Assembly: GCF_029227915.1 (NCBI RefSeq)
Contig: NC_079884.1
Span: forward strand, 7,874,001-7,938,000
Length of the DNA: 64,000 nucleotides
Direction of reading: 5' to 3'
Source of the DNA: Hydractinia symbiolongicarpus
Taxonomy: Eukaryota > Cnidaria > Hydrozoa > Anthoathecata > Hydractiniidae
The notes beneath the pieces are model-generated. The model saw only the letters and a list, made by a program, of their open reading frames with translations. It had not been told where the DNA came from and did not search any database. Shown here piece after piece: positions 37,736 to 48,975 of the stretch. Position 1 is the first letter of the stretch. The number at the start of each line of letters is the position of its first letter. The translations under genes were made by a program, and so were the position numbers.

Positions 37736-38025
37736 AGGATAGCTTCTTCAGGTCCTATTGGTACTGCTATCAACGAAGGTCCTGCGAAGGATGTCGTAGT
37801 GCATTTGAAGCTCCCATTTGAGCTTTGAGAGTCGTGCAAGCACAGCAATCAGTCAACTACACAACCGCCTAAGATATCAATCCTATTCTCATGCTGAACG
37901 CTAAGCAAAAAGGTTAACTTCACATTTTTATAGTCTAAAGCATGACTCGGTCGGATTTTAAACCAAGACCTCCTGCTCTGGAAGCCAACGCTCTACCATA
38001 AGGCTACCCGATTGACCTGTAGCCA
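37736..38025 (-). mobile_element. tRNA-derived SINE, second family
   Basis: On the minus strand 38010 to about 37945 reads as a tRNA-like head with A-box-like TTATGGTAGAGCG and a degenerate B-box GGTTTAAAATCC. A non-tRNA body extends to about 37736. The sequence differs from the SINE at 62475-62813. It is not a functional tRNA. Confidence 0.55.
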
Positions 38026-39071
38026 AATTACAGGCGTATGAAGTGTCATAGTAAAAAGAGGCTGTTGGACAAAGTTTTAAACAATTCACTGTGATTTCAC
38101 TTACCTCACAAATAAACCAATTTCAAACAACTTTCACGTTTTGATCAAAAATTTGTTTCGAACAAAAACTACGAAATAACACTTTTTATGATTGATAATA
38201 TTTTATTATATTTTTTCTTCACATTATTCCAGGTTGCCTGATTCTTTTTTCAAAAACACACAATATTTCAATGTCGGTTCACACTTGCTTTTCAATGTCG
38301 GTTCACACTTGCTTTTCACAAAGTTTGTTGAAATTTGGAATTTGTTTTGTAACAAGAAAATTGTGTGATTTTTTTTTCATTTGTTACTTTTCGAAATTTT
38401 AATCTCCTCACGTTTTTTAATTACATTCCTGTTTCACCAAAATGCTTTTTCTTTTTCTTCTTTTTTAATAATTTAAAAGAAACATATCGATCACGTGTGG
38501 GTCCATTTTTTTAAAGGTAATAAAAATTAGTTTTGTAAAAACTTTCAACCACTTTTCTATATAACTTAAAAACTTATAACATTTTATACTACTTAGTCAT
38601 TTTTAAAGCTAGCATTTCGGTACTTTAATAGACAATCAATCTTTTCAATGCTACCTTATCGGAAAAAAGGGGGAAAGTGACTAACTTTGAGGGTAGAGGC
38701 CTGAGGTTTTCCAAGGTAATGTTTTTCTCCGACTTACTTTAAACTGACTGTGGATGATCTTTCTAGAACTTCACTACTTTGTAAGCTTTATTTTTGTTAG
38801 AACTGATCCAATTTTGTTTCTACGGTAATCGACTAGTTTTCATATAACTATCTAGTATAGTGAGGTAGTAATATTAAAAAAAGGAAGAGAAAGCTGCTGT
38901 AAATGCAAGAATCCTACGACGAAGATGACGGTGAACATGAAAAACCACCTTTGGTTGAGGACAGTGAGGTCGAGTTGAACGTGGTTGTTGAAGTGTATTT
39001 TTTTATTTAAAGGGGAGAACTATAAAAATTAAATGAATTGTGTCTTTTTGCATCTATTTCAAATTTAAAAA
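38026..39071. other. Intergenic; nothing firmly recognised
   Basis: AT-rich sequence. A 36-codon acidic frame starting at about 38903 looks protein-like but ends without partner exons and is not called. Confidence 0.4.
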
Positions 39072-39170
39072 ATGGATAAAACTTTTCGTCGGATAAAATA
39101 TTCCGTCGGACAAGTGAAGAAATTTTTTGTAGGTGACGAAAATTTAGGCCGACACTTTTTGTCTGATAAG
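39072..39170 (+). CDS. Possible first coding exon, plus strand, unknown gene
   Basis: An ATG with A-rich context opens a 33-residue basic, amphipathic peptide (MDKTFRRIKYSVGQVKK..) that meets a GTAATC donor-like sequence in phase 0 at 39171. The pattern of basic and hydrophobic residues resembles the N-terminal helix of BAR-domain proteins, but this is only a composition argument. A possible later exon is at 41239-41420. No connecting exons were found. Confidence 0.22.
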
Positions 39171-39847
39171 GTAATCAACGTTGATGATGACAGAGAAAAA
39201 AATTACAAGGAAGAAAATAGACAGCAACAGTTTGATTGTAAACAACTGAATATTTTTTTCACTAAGATCCTCCACATTTAGTCGAAGTTAACGACATATT
39301 ATATGCATTAGTGACTAAAATTTTGCCCATTATAAGAATAGTGTTTTTTTCGTTACAAGATAAATATTCCTAACTTTTGGATAAAAACAGAATACCTTCT
39401 GTTACCGAAGCCTTTCAAATTCACAATTTAGTAAAATTCAAATTTTAGAGTGCGGACAACAAGTCGTTAGATCGTAGAAGAAAACCTGCCGGAATCTTTC
39501 GTGCATCCTTGACATAAAGTACTGATCCACTCTGCTGACAGTCCAAAATAAAGCTGCACGTGTGTCTGTCTTTCCTTTTTTTCATAAATATAAAATCGGA
39601 AAAATTATAACAAAAGTTAAAGACTAGCTTAAAACAATTTTAATTTAAAATATCCAGTGTTTTGTTAACATTTACTTAAATTTGTGTACCACTACAGCTG
39701 CTACCATTTTAAACTTAAATATCACATGAAAATGTCCCCTCCATCCAGCTACCATCCATCACTACCTCTACACAAGCACCTTCGTCTACCTGCGTATTTT
39801 CACAGCAATTGCTCAAGCCGCGTACGCTTTACTCCCAACACCCTCCA

Positions 39848-40357
39848 TCACACAGCCCATTCCAAAGCACGTATGGGCAATCTGAGCACTTTCTCGTACA
39901 ACCAGTTGATCGTTTGCGATGTACACTTCGATTTTGGGAAGCAGAATTTTACTGAAAAAAGGTAAAAATGTACAATTCGTCATTCTCTTTAGTACTAGAC
40001 GTCAACCCGTGGATAAATCCACGGGGTAGTCCGTCCTTTATATATCGCATTTCGTGTTTTCGTAACAGACAGACAAACAGACAGACGACGGCTATTATTC
40101 TCTTAGGCAAGTTTCGGATGAGCAAGGCAGTATGGTTCACATAAAAAGGATCACGCTGGAGAGTTTAGTATTATTAACGGGGTTGTAAATTCGTCTTTAA
40201 AATTTTCAATAAAATAAAGAAACTTACCAGGCAATAAAACCATGACCAAAATTACACCAAGAAGAGCTGCTGCGCATAGAAAAGGCATCATTAATCCGAC
40301 AGCTAAGTATCTTTGACAGCCACATCCGTAAAACTGATCTTTCTCATCATCATCCAT
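39848..40357 (-). CDS. Small two-exon membrane protein (77 aa), unknown family
   Basis: Exon 1 is 40357-40228 and exon 2 is 39951-39848; the phase-1 junction makes 78 codons including the stop. The splice sites are strong (G|GTAAGT donor; TTTTTTCAG acceptor). The protein starts acidic (MDDDEKDQ), then has a short Cys cluster (YGCGCQRY, residues 10-17). One long hydrophobic helix follows (about 18-43), then a Lys/Cys segment with two more cysteines (CFPKSKC) and a basic amphipathic end (..LYEKVLRLPIRALEW). The cysteines flank the membrane and could be palmitoylated or paired. I do not recognise the family. Exon 2 was found only by following splice phase; it stays open to a TGA and has protein-like composition, so I consider it likely real. 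Confidence 0.6.
39995..40104 (-). mobile_element. Helitron-like mini-element in the small-gene intron
   Basis: In minus orientation it has GAATAATAGCCGTCGTCTGT, a (CTGT)n stretch and the hairpin CCCGTGGATTTATCCACGGG, ending CTAG before T. It matches the pair at 35576-35925 and lies within the intron of the 77-residue membrane protein gene. Confidence 0.7.
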
Positions 40358-40494
40358 TTGCTATGTTTTTCTTCGTGTTGTTGTTCAGTTTGTTGTCGGT
40401 TGATGGCGTAAATGAAACTATAATCGATAAGCAAGATGACTATTACAAGAGGCTTGAAGGTTTTGTTACTTTATAACATTGTTTGTTTGTTGTA

Positions 40495-40680
40495 GTAGCT
40501 CCCCGTCAGTAGAGGGCTAGACTCGTGTCCAAAGGTCTTGCTTTCTATCCCCACATAAACTTATTGTCTGGTGGGGCAAAACTTTATAAGATTTCTGATG
40601 CTCTAATGAGAACCTTTCAGAACTACCTGTATAGTCCTGGCAACAGTAGATAGGTTATATCCCCTCGAATTCAGTGAGGC
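40495..40680 (+). mobile_element. Probable tRNA-derived SINE
   Basis: GTAGCTCCCCGTCAGTAGAGGGC resembles a tRNA D-arm/A-box and is followed at tRNA-like spacing by a weak B-box (GTCTTGCTTTCTATCCCC). A non-coding body extends to about 40680. No target-site duplication was identified. Confidence 0.4.
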
Positions 40681-41238
40681 TAAAATATGAGTCATAACAG
40701 ACACTACGTAGCTAGTATCATGGCGAGAGATTTATCGATGATGAAATGATCACAGAATTTGTTTTTGGAAATCGTTTTTTCAGTCAAGATACTTTTCAAT
40801 TGGCAAATGTATAAACATACACGTCACCCATAAAAAATTAACCGATATATTGTTGTTTACAGATGACATGTCGTATTTTTGTGAGTATTTTATTTACTGA
40901 TATAATACGTCACATAGTACACGACATTTTTGTTGAGAGATAAAACACACTGTGGATTTTCTTTACTCGTATCACACTTTACGTAATACATTCGTTTAAA
41001 AACGATATGTCGTGACAACTCTTCGATTTTTTCATTGAAACAGTAACTTAAGTCGAATTTTCCTTAAACGAAAATAGTCGTATCGATAAAATCAATCGAC
41101 GTCGACAAAATTATAGGAAACCAATCCCACATTCGCATCGATCAATATCAATCGGTTCGACCATTTTTGTTTAAGTGTAAACCCACTTTTAGGCGTCTGT
41201 TCTCGCAGAAGACGTCATTTCTTTCATTATTTTGACAG

Positions 41239-41420
41239 GGAAGTTATCTGTAATTCAACAAGGCAATAATTTCTCATCGACAATTCATCACATCGACGGT
41301 ATTTTGCAATCTGTTTGCGATCAGCAAGTTCTTACTACACGTCAATTATTCAGACGGATGACATGTAAAAATAACATTGATATTCTCAAGAAAGTGGGTT
41401 GGACTATCGAGAGCTTTTAA
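41239..41420 (+). CDS. Possible terminal exon, plus strand, unknown gene
   Basis: A good acceptor (TTTCATTATTTTGACAG) precedes an open frame of about 60 codons with protein-like composition (GKLSVIQQGNNFSS..), ending at TAA. It has no ATG of its own, so it can only be an internal or terminal exon. No family was recognised. It could belong with 39072-39170. Confidence 0.25.
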
Positions 41421-43770
41421 ATAATAAAAGAAAAAGATAGAACAGGAGATGATCATAATAGAAGCACTCCAACGATGTTGGCGAGTCATACAGCTCCATC
41501 GATGCAATGGTTTTTCTGTGGAGACATTTCTTCCATACACAAAAAAAAGAAGTATATTTGTTGAAATAATTTCTTGATTATATCCAATTGTTTAATAAAA
41601 AAATCAAGAAAATTTGTAATCGTCTAAAAATACCATTTTACATGTTACATGCCAATAAACACTCGACTCTCTACATGCAACAAGTTCGCACGTGCTGAAG
41701 TATTTAAAGTAGATGACGTCATTTACTGTATTTAAATTTCAAGTCAGACAAAAAAACAAGCTTCGTTTTCACATAAATTTCTTACAAGATTTTTCCCATG
41801 TTACTTTTAAAGTAATGTATCTAACGAATATACAATCCGTATAATGCTTGGACGATGGACTGTACATTGTACGACTGTTATACGGGCTAGACTTCCATAT
41901 ACTCTAGAAAGAATCGGATGTGACACCTAGCATTTTTCTCCCTTTCACCCTAAGAAAAGCAGAAGAATTCAATCTATCGGATAGACTCAACTAATGTAAC
42001 GGATGAAATGTTTTTGAGCTCATATCCAATACACCATTCCCTTACCATTCCTTTCTTACAAAACAGCCGGTAAACGGAAGCGTCCGTAGACAAAATTGGT
42101 GTGTAATTATACTATCTAAAGGTTCTTTGTTTATGAAAATGACATCCAGGCTGACAATCCTGACATGATATTGTCACGCATATTCAATCGTATTTATAGA
42201 TATAAATTTTCATAAATTTTTACTCTTTCACTTTCCATAATTCCATAAAGAACTACATTATAGTCCATCTGCAATATTTTTTCAGTTTGATGTAGGATTG
42301 AGAATAGATCTAATAACAGAGGATTATTTTGATAAAACTCTCTCGAGCTAACTCTCATGCTGTTCTTGTAGACTGGCACACTTTCGTCGAGACCAAATCC
42401 TTAGCCGTTAAAAAAGACCGCTAATTAGTAGTCACAACGGCGCGCTGTTTTAACAACAACTTCAATTAATAGTTTGTAATCCCATTTAAAAAGGATTTTA
42501 TCCAACTTTTGAGGATTTTAAGAATAATAAACAGTTTAACTTTTAAATTATCGAGTCAAAGCTTCCGAGTTTAGTTCCAACATGGGAATATTTTCATTCA
42601 GTTTGCTCAAAGTCGAAATATTGCTTTAAGTAAACAATAAAACTTTGATGTGGAAACTGTAGTGGAAGTGTTGACAGAGAAGATGTCACTTCCTTCCGTC
42701 CAACTGTCATAACTGTCAATTATAATCTTGAAATTTGTAGATATGATAAAGAGGGTACGAAACTCGACAGCGATAAAAGGATCGACAATAAAACAGTTTT
42801 ATAAACATTTGGTACGCCACACAAGAACGGATGATGAAATGAATCAGCCTTTTGAGGTTTTTGCATGCGTATTTGAGGGGCTGACATAAGTCAGAGGGGT
42901 GCTTAAATTCAAAACATAATATATGGTTTTGTAGCAAGTTTTTCAAAATAATTCCCTAAAATTAAAAAAAAAACTTTATATATTTTCCCGCCTCAAAATC
43001 AGCATTATTTTTTCTGAGACAAACAATATATCCGTACGAAACAATCGCTTTTTGTACTTTAAACTTGTTTACTATAAACGTATTTTTATGCCCATGTGTT
43101 TAGCAATTATAAAATTAGAAAACATGAATTGGTAAATATTGCTAGCAATCCTATCAACCCATTACATGTGCACTTTGCGAATATTTAAAACACACTGGTT
43201 CCAATATTTCAATAGTTAGAAACAGTGCAGGTGTACTTTCATCACTAAAAATATTCTTTTATATTTAATTTCTTCCACTTCATGATTAAAATATGTTGAC
43301 ATTCTTAGAAACAACAAACTATGTTCATAACATAAACTTTGAACTAAATTTATACATGTGTAACAAACTCCTCAACATTGTTGCGTTTTCTTCTAAAAAT
43401 TATTTTCTAATTTTAATTGTTGGAGTACACGCATTTTTATAAAGCAACTCGACATTAAACACACAACTAGAAATTGCTAAAAAATTAAATTGCTTATCAT
43501 TTGTTCATTATTAACCTAAATGACGTGGATTGAACTGTTGAAGTAACAATATTCTGCAAAATACACGCAGGACTACCGACAAGAAAATTTGTATTTTTCA
43601 ATATTATTTTTTAAAAATTTTTAATACATTACAATTATATACAATTTCTTTAAAAAATATTTTTACAAAAAATGTGCACATGTAAATAAATAAATAAACA
43701 AAAAAAGATTACAAAAAAATTTTTCGTTTTTATTTCCACAAGGAATCTTTAGAAGATGTTGGTGCTTTAT
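41421..43770. other. Intergenic; nothing recognised
   Basis: AT-rich. The last 150 bases probably hold the ankyrin gene's 3' UTR; a minus-strand AATAAA lies about 40 bases after its stop (near 43729-43735). Confidence 0.5.
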
Positions 43771-44376
43771 TTACATGAGCCCATTTTTTATTACATTGAT
43801 GTCGGCTCCATTGTCTATAAGAATTTCAGCGCAATCAAAATTTCCGTACATAACAGCATATTCCAACGGTGTACGAGAAAAATTGTCTTTTGCGTTGACT
43901 TTCGCGCCACATTCGATAAGTAATTCCATACAGTCTAAATGACCGGCAGCCGCAGCTAAATGTAAAACGGAATTTCCTTCTGGACATAGATCGTTAACGT
44001 CCACTTCATCAACAATAATCAACTTTCTTGCTAACATAAAGTCATCGTCTAAAACCGCATCGAATAATTTACAGTTTTTGGAGACTTTATTTGCTTTTGA
44101 TTTTAGTTTCGGTGTCGTAATTTTAGTATATTCGTTACTGTTATGGATGTTTTTGTTTTCTGTTAGAACCTCCAAGGTATTCCCTTTGATTAAATTTTCT
44201 TTATCTTTACTTGACTTCTTACGAATTAACTTGAATTTACGCTCCGAAGAGTTACTTCGTATAGCTTGAGGTTTGTTTGGAATACGTGACGGCGACTTTC
44301 CGCGTGTATTTTCTTCATTTGTCGTCGGCATGACCATTAAATCTGAGCTTTGACGTTTTTGTAATTTATTAACCAT
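43771..44376 (-). CDS. Ankyrin-repeat protein, PPP1R-like
   Basis: A 201-residue protein in one coding exon. The first 100 residues are basic and Ser/Lys-rich (KLIRKKSSKDKE). Ankyrin repeats follow: a degenerate one at about 102-131 (LFDAVLDDDFMLARKLI..VDVN), then NSVLHLAAAAGHLDCMELLI (136-155) and RTPLEYAVMYGNFDCAEILI (168-187). The lead-in, the VDVN step and the short C-terminus resemble the ankyrin block of protein phosphatase 1 regulatory subunits (PPP1R12/16/27 type), which suggests a scaffold role. I see no firm RVxF docking motif. An acceptor (CTATTTTAG) 25 bases before the ATG implies a 5'-UTR intron. Two CCAATCAG boxes upstream (about 44661 and 44753) fit a promoter. Confidence 0.78.
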   Translation of the reverse strand: MVNKLQKRQSSDLMVMPTTNEENTRGKSPSRIPNKPQAIRSNSSERKFKLIRKKSSKDKENLIKGNTLEVLTENKNIHNSNEYTKITTPKLKSKANKVSKNCKLFDAVLDDDFMLARKLIIVDEVDVNDLCPEGNSVLHLAAAAGHLDCMELLIECGAKVNAKDNFSRTPLEYAVMYGNFDCAEILIDNGADINVIKNGLM

Positions 44377-46449
44377 ATTTTCGAGTGTATGTAGATTTCT
44401 AAAATAGAGAAAAATAAAAATATAAGTAAAAATATCAACAATAGTTTGAACAGATAATACAAAAAATAATTTGCAAATTTAAACAAATTAATAAATACAT
44501 TTCATGCTTACCAAAAAAATTGAAGCAGTAGTAGTATGAGTTAGAAGTAATTCTTCAAAACAACTGTTATCGTATTAACTTCACAATTTATTCTGACTTC
44601 TAATTTTCCACAAACCTCAATTTATACAGAATCTTGCCTGAACCACTTAACCTTTCACCAGCCAATCAGATTTCACGATTTAACATTTTCCCTTGAGATG
44701 ATTGCAAAATCTATTCCTGTAATCTTTGTGTACATTTTCTCAAGATTTCGACCAATCAGAAAGCTCGTGAGCGAATTTTCTCACCGCAGCTCGCAAGAGT
44801 GCTTATTTGTTTACAAACCTTTACATCCTCGATTCATTGTTGATCCATGAGAAAATAACAACGTTTGTGGTGACAGATCGAAGAATGAAAACAAGCTATT
44901 TCCATCACGTCGACACGAGTCACATTGCAGAGCGAAGCCAGTTTGTAAACACAAAATCAAGTTTAAAGACGGGGGGCGTTGCAGATAGTTCACATGCTTC
45001 GAAACAGTGTAATATTAAAAATGTTAGAAAACAATTACACTTTGTAATAACGAAGAAAACTTGGAAAGTGTCTTCGCACCACCGAAAAGCTTACATAAAC
45101 CTATCCCTGCTGGTGGGTTACAAGTACGTTAAAATTTTGTTACAGCCGACCCCCGTATTTCATGTATTGAATCACTGAACATGTTTGTTTTTCCAGTCAA
45201 CTTTCTCATGATCTGTACACAACAGTATAGTATGACAAATCTGGGATTAATATCAAGAATAACAACACACAATAACAAAAAACAGTTTAATGTTGCGAAA
45301 ACTAATCCAGAACGAGTGATACAGACATGGAGCTAATCACTACTAGACGCAAAGTAAAGAAAAAAATGGGCATAAAATAGAATATATAAATAAAGAATTG
45401 CATTAAAAATTTAAAATTTTTATTTTGATTATGAAATGGTGTGTGGATTTTTGGTGACGCGTTATACATGTGAATTTTTGCAAGCCTGTACTGTACATTA
45501 TGACATTCAGTTATGTAATCCGCCATGAAGGTGTCAAAAGTCGACATGGGTGTTAGTGTATTTTCAAAGCGAATGAAATTATATTAGCTTTTCCTCAACC
45601 CTCAATCGTGAATATTTGACAAGAAGCTTTGAAGGTTCCGGATCGGTTTAAACTCGCAATGTATTTATTCACAAAACATTAAAAAATATGTCTCAGAAAT
45701 CTCTAGGTAAAAAAAGGAACCTTCATGCAAAAAATAAAACAATTTCTAATGGACGTATACCGATATATAGTCTAGGATGCATACATGAAGTTTATGCCAA
45801 GAAATATTTGGAGACTAGGGAATATTTGAAAGTGTAGTTGGTTGTAGCACAGTCGCATGTGAAATTATGGTGGAAGTGCTAATACTGAGTTAAAAATACT
45901 GCAACAATTCCACTACATGAAGTGTTTACAGAGCAACGATAAAGAAACCATCCCTGCATGACTGGCTGGTGAACAATTCATGAGAAAAGAATACAACATG
46001 ACGCAAATTGAATAGAACAACATTGCTGAGAACATTTCATCACAAAAATAAGTTTGTTATGTTAAAAGATTTTCCAATTTTGGATAAAATCTGATGTTAT
46101 CATCATGGGGAAAAAATGTTTATATTGTAATATTTCGTGCATTTTCTTTAATCTCCAAACACAGTCAATACACCGATGACGTCACAGATTTCATTCCAAC
46201 AGCCAAAGTATGTTTGGAAAACATTTTAGAAAATACGCAGTCGTCAGCAAAAATGTTGCAAACAAAAACAAACATGTTTACTTGGCGAGGAAATTCTTGG
46301 CAAGAGTTATATTTTAGTTTACCAGTTTCGAACAAAGTAGACATGTTCCAGACTAAAGAAAAAACACAGCAAATAAAATCGTTCAATTTTTGTTCTTTAC
46401 AAACCCAATAACCTTAGATTGGAACATTGTTTAAGTATCCTATCCTCAG

Positions 46450-46491
46450 CATAGTTGATAGACAAAAAAAGGTTTTTGTCTATCAACTATG
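46450..46491. repeat. Perfect 42-bp hairpin (19-bp arms)
   Basis: CATAGTTGATAGACAAAAA and its exact reverse complement are separated by 4 bases, and CCTCAG is found on both outer sides. Confidence 0.85.
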
Positions 46492-47327
46492 TCCTCAGTT
46501 ATGTTGACAGACCAAATTTTCAAATGAGGAGAATTCAAGAAAAAATTTAAGAAAAAATTACGAATAACAAAATGTATTTTTTATTATCATTTCATCCTTT
46601 TGAGAAAAAAATTTATGACGTCACAATGAAGACAGTCAAATCTTTCACACAGACAAATATGTCCATGACGTTTTCATATTAGGAAAGAGCTAAGCCATAT
46701 TTGCAAACGTGTAAAAAATTGCTACATTATCGACTGAGCAAAAATGTTAAAAATCTACACGAAATCAGCAAAATTCAAATTTAATAGTCAAAAAAAGACT
46801 TTCATAAAATTCACCGGAAAAATAAACGTTATTTCACCATCTAACGGAAATTAAGGCGACGAAAACTAGTGGAGATGGACGAAGGCCAACTAACACCGCT
46901 TAAAAACCGTCACTTTCGTGCCTGCTAATTTTGTCCACAGGTCTCTATTCTCGCTCCCGGGTAGCAGGGGAACAACATCTACGCTTTTCAGGCTATGAAA
47001 ATCATATTTTTGGAAAAAACGGTAACGCCTATCTGAATATTTTAAGATTTATAACACATATACTGCATTTCGTTCTGTTTAATACGTAACATTTCAAAAG
47101 CTACCTGACCACATTCGGGTTTGGTAAAAGAATTTGGAACGTTTTCTAATCAGGCATGCATTTTAAGTCCTGGATAAATACTGCACTAATTTTGTTTGAG
47201 TAACAGTAATCATTGTTTCCAAAATGTTTTTACATTTTGGGTAGTCTAGTAATGAGTCTCTTGTTATTTGTTTCTTAGATGTTAGAACGTTTGCATCGTT
47301 AATTTCCAGATGTTTTGAGCGGGCGTA

Positions 47328-47370
47328 AAAAGGGCGGACGTAAAAAGGGCGGACGTAAAAAGGGCGGGCA
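47328..47370. repeat. Short tandem repeat, GGGCGGACGTAAAAA x ~3
   Basis: Three to four units of 15 bases, unusually GC-rich for the region. Confidence 0.85.
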
Positions 47371-48737
47371 TAGACTTAAGCGATGCGAACAGTTTACCTT
47401 ACATCAAAATTAATCTTAAAGAATAAAAAATAAAAAAATATAAAAAATTAAAACTACTTAGTTGAACTTCACTAATACGCATGCGCAACGTAGAGAAAAA
47501 ATTAACTATCGCCCAAAAACACATTTAATATGTGTCATGTCTACATGGCACCAGTAAATCCTTTCAACGGTGAAAAACTGATATTTAAAACTGCTTATTT
47601 ATTTTGAGTTTGTTTACAAGCAATTTCTGAGTTTGTTTTGTAGCAAAATCTATTCTAAACGTTTCATTTGTAACATTGTGGACATTCATGAGTCTTTTGC
47701 AATAAATACTAGCTTTTTTTCGAAACAATTATCCATTTTTTTTTTTTTTAAAGCGGGATTACCTCCCGAAAAACCCTAAAAGTACTTTTTTAACTTTGAT
47801 GTATACATATTCTCCTCCCTTCGTTAGCAAATTTTTTTAAAAAACCATTACAACAAAATTACTCACAATGGCGCAGTATTTAAATTAACGCCCTTCTCGA
47901 TGTTAGGTTCCCATTTAAAGCTGAATCAGCAATTTCTGTTGTATACTGAATAATTGTAAACATATTTAATATTCACCTGGTAAAATAAAACACCTGGAAT
48001 ACGTAATAGTTCCCCTTTAAACTTTCATTGATTAAACCCTTCCACCACCTCTCCACCCTTTTCAAGAAACAATAGAAATATCTTTTATTTCAAGAAAGAG
48101 GAACTAATATGGTTTTAATGTCAGTTAAATCTGGAAGAATTTTCCTATCTTCCCAGTGTTAAACATACACCAATGACAGTGAGTTTTGTACACATTTCAT
48201 TAATTGGAAATTTAATAAACGTCAAAGGTGCTTATTCAAGCATTTGTGGAATATTATGAATTATTGTTCTTTCCTTAACATTTCTTGTTAATTTTTTTTG
48301 TAGCTTCTAAAGCTTTCTCATGTTTAGAAATCTTTTGTTACGTGCATTGTCAATAAAAATTACAACGACAACAAATCACGTGTTTTTTGTGCAAAAATAA
48401 ACCCGCATGCAAGCTGTATTTTTATATCATGACTCATTGGGTTAAATATAAATGTTCGGAATAAACCCAGACATCCACAGCGGCATTCACCAGAAGTGAA
48501 GTGGCAATTTCAAACTGAAGTGAAATGATGCCGTGTTTTCCACGTGACTTCGCTTCACCGGAAATGAAGTAAAATTTCTGTCTACAGCCATCTTTTTTAC
48601 TGACTTTATGATTACTGCGCATGCGCAATGCCACTGACTGAATTGTACGTCTGTCTGTTTACATGCGTTTAAACCTACATAGAAATTTCACTTCTGATAA
48701 AAAGACCGAATTAGTTTTTCTTCGTGGGTAAAATAAC

Positions 48738-48975
48738 AAGGTAAGAGACTAAACGTTCAGGAATCGAGGTAATAAGGAATGCTACCAAAACGATTCATAT
48801 ATCGTACGAAAATCTGTTGCTTTCGACTCATCATCATCATCATTCTCGGAAAACGGACGTTAAGCCGAGAATGATGATGATGATGTGTCTAAAGCAACAG
48901 ATTTTCGTACGATATATGAATCGTTTGGTAGCATTCCTTATTACCTCGATTCCTGAACGTTTAGTCTCTTACCTT
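48738..48975. repeat. Large foldback: ~110-bp arms, 15-base loop
   Basis: 48738-48849 and 48865-48975 are near-perfect inverted repeats with a few mismatches near the ATGATG run and one indel. The inner end of each arm is CCGAGAATGATGATGATGATG, with TTAAGCCGAGAATG across the loop. The same sequence occurs at the 3' end of the LINE at 57.44 kb. There is no coding capacity. Confidence 0.9.

Larger units (their letters stand above)
44402..48737. other. Intergenic; short repeats, no gene seen
   Basis: It holds the ankyrin gene's upstream region, a perfect hairpin at 46450-46491 and a 15-base tandem repeat at 47328-47370. A 123-codon plus frame (44807-45178) overlaps the likely promoter and lacks recognisable domains. 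Confidence 0.45.

Noticed and set aside
37945-38012. Second candidate tRNA gene on the minus strand.
   Set aside because: Degenerate B-box and a non-tRNA body attached; better explained as a SINE.
38903-39010. Acidic 36-codon frame beginning MQESYDEDDGEHEK.
   Set aside because: Only a weak donor (GTGTAT) and no downstream partner exon; too short to support alone.
44807-45178. 123-codon plus-strand frame upstream of the ankyrin gene.
   Set aside because: No domain, no splice support, overlaps the likely promoter of the opposite-strand gene, and composition is ordinary for AT-rich DNA.
46094-46411. 105-codon plus-strand frame with an overlapping minus frame.
   Set aside because: Neither strand shows splice sites or a family; likely chance.
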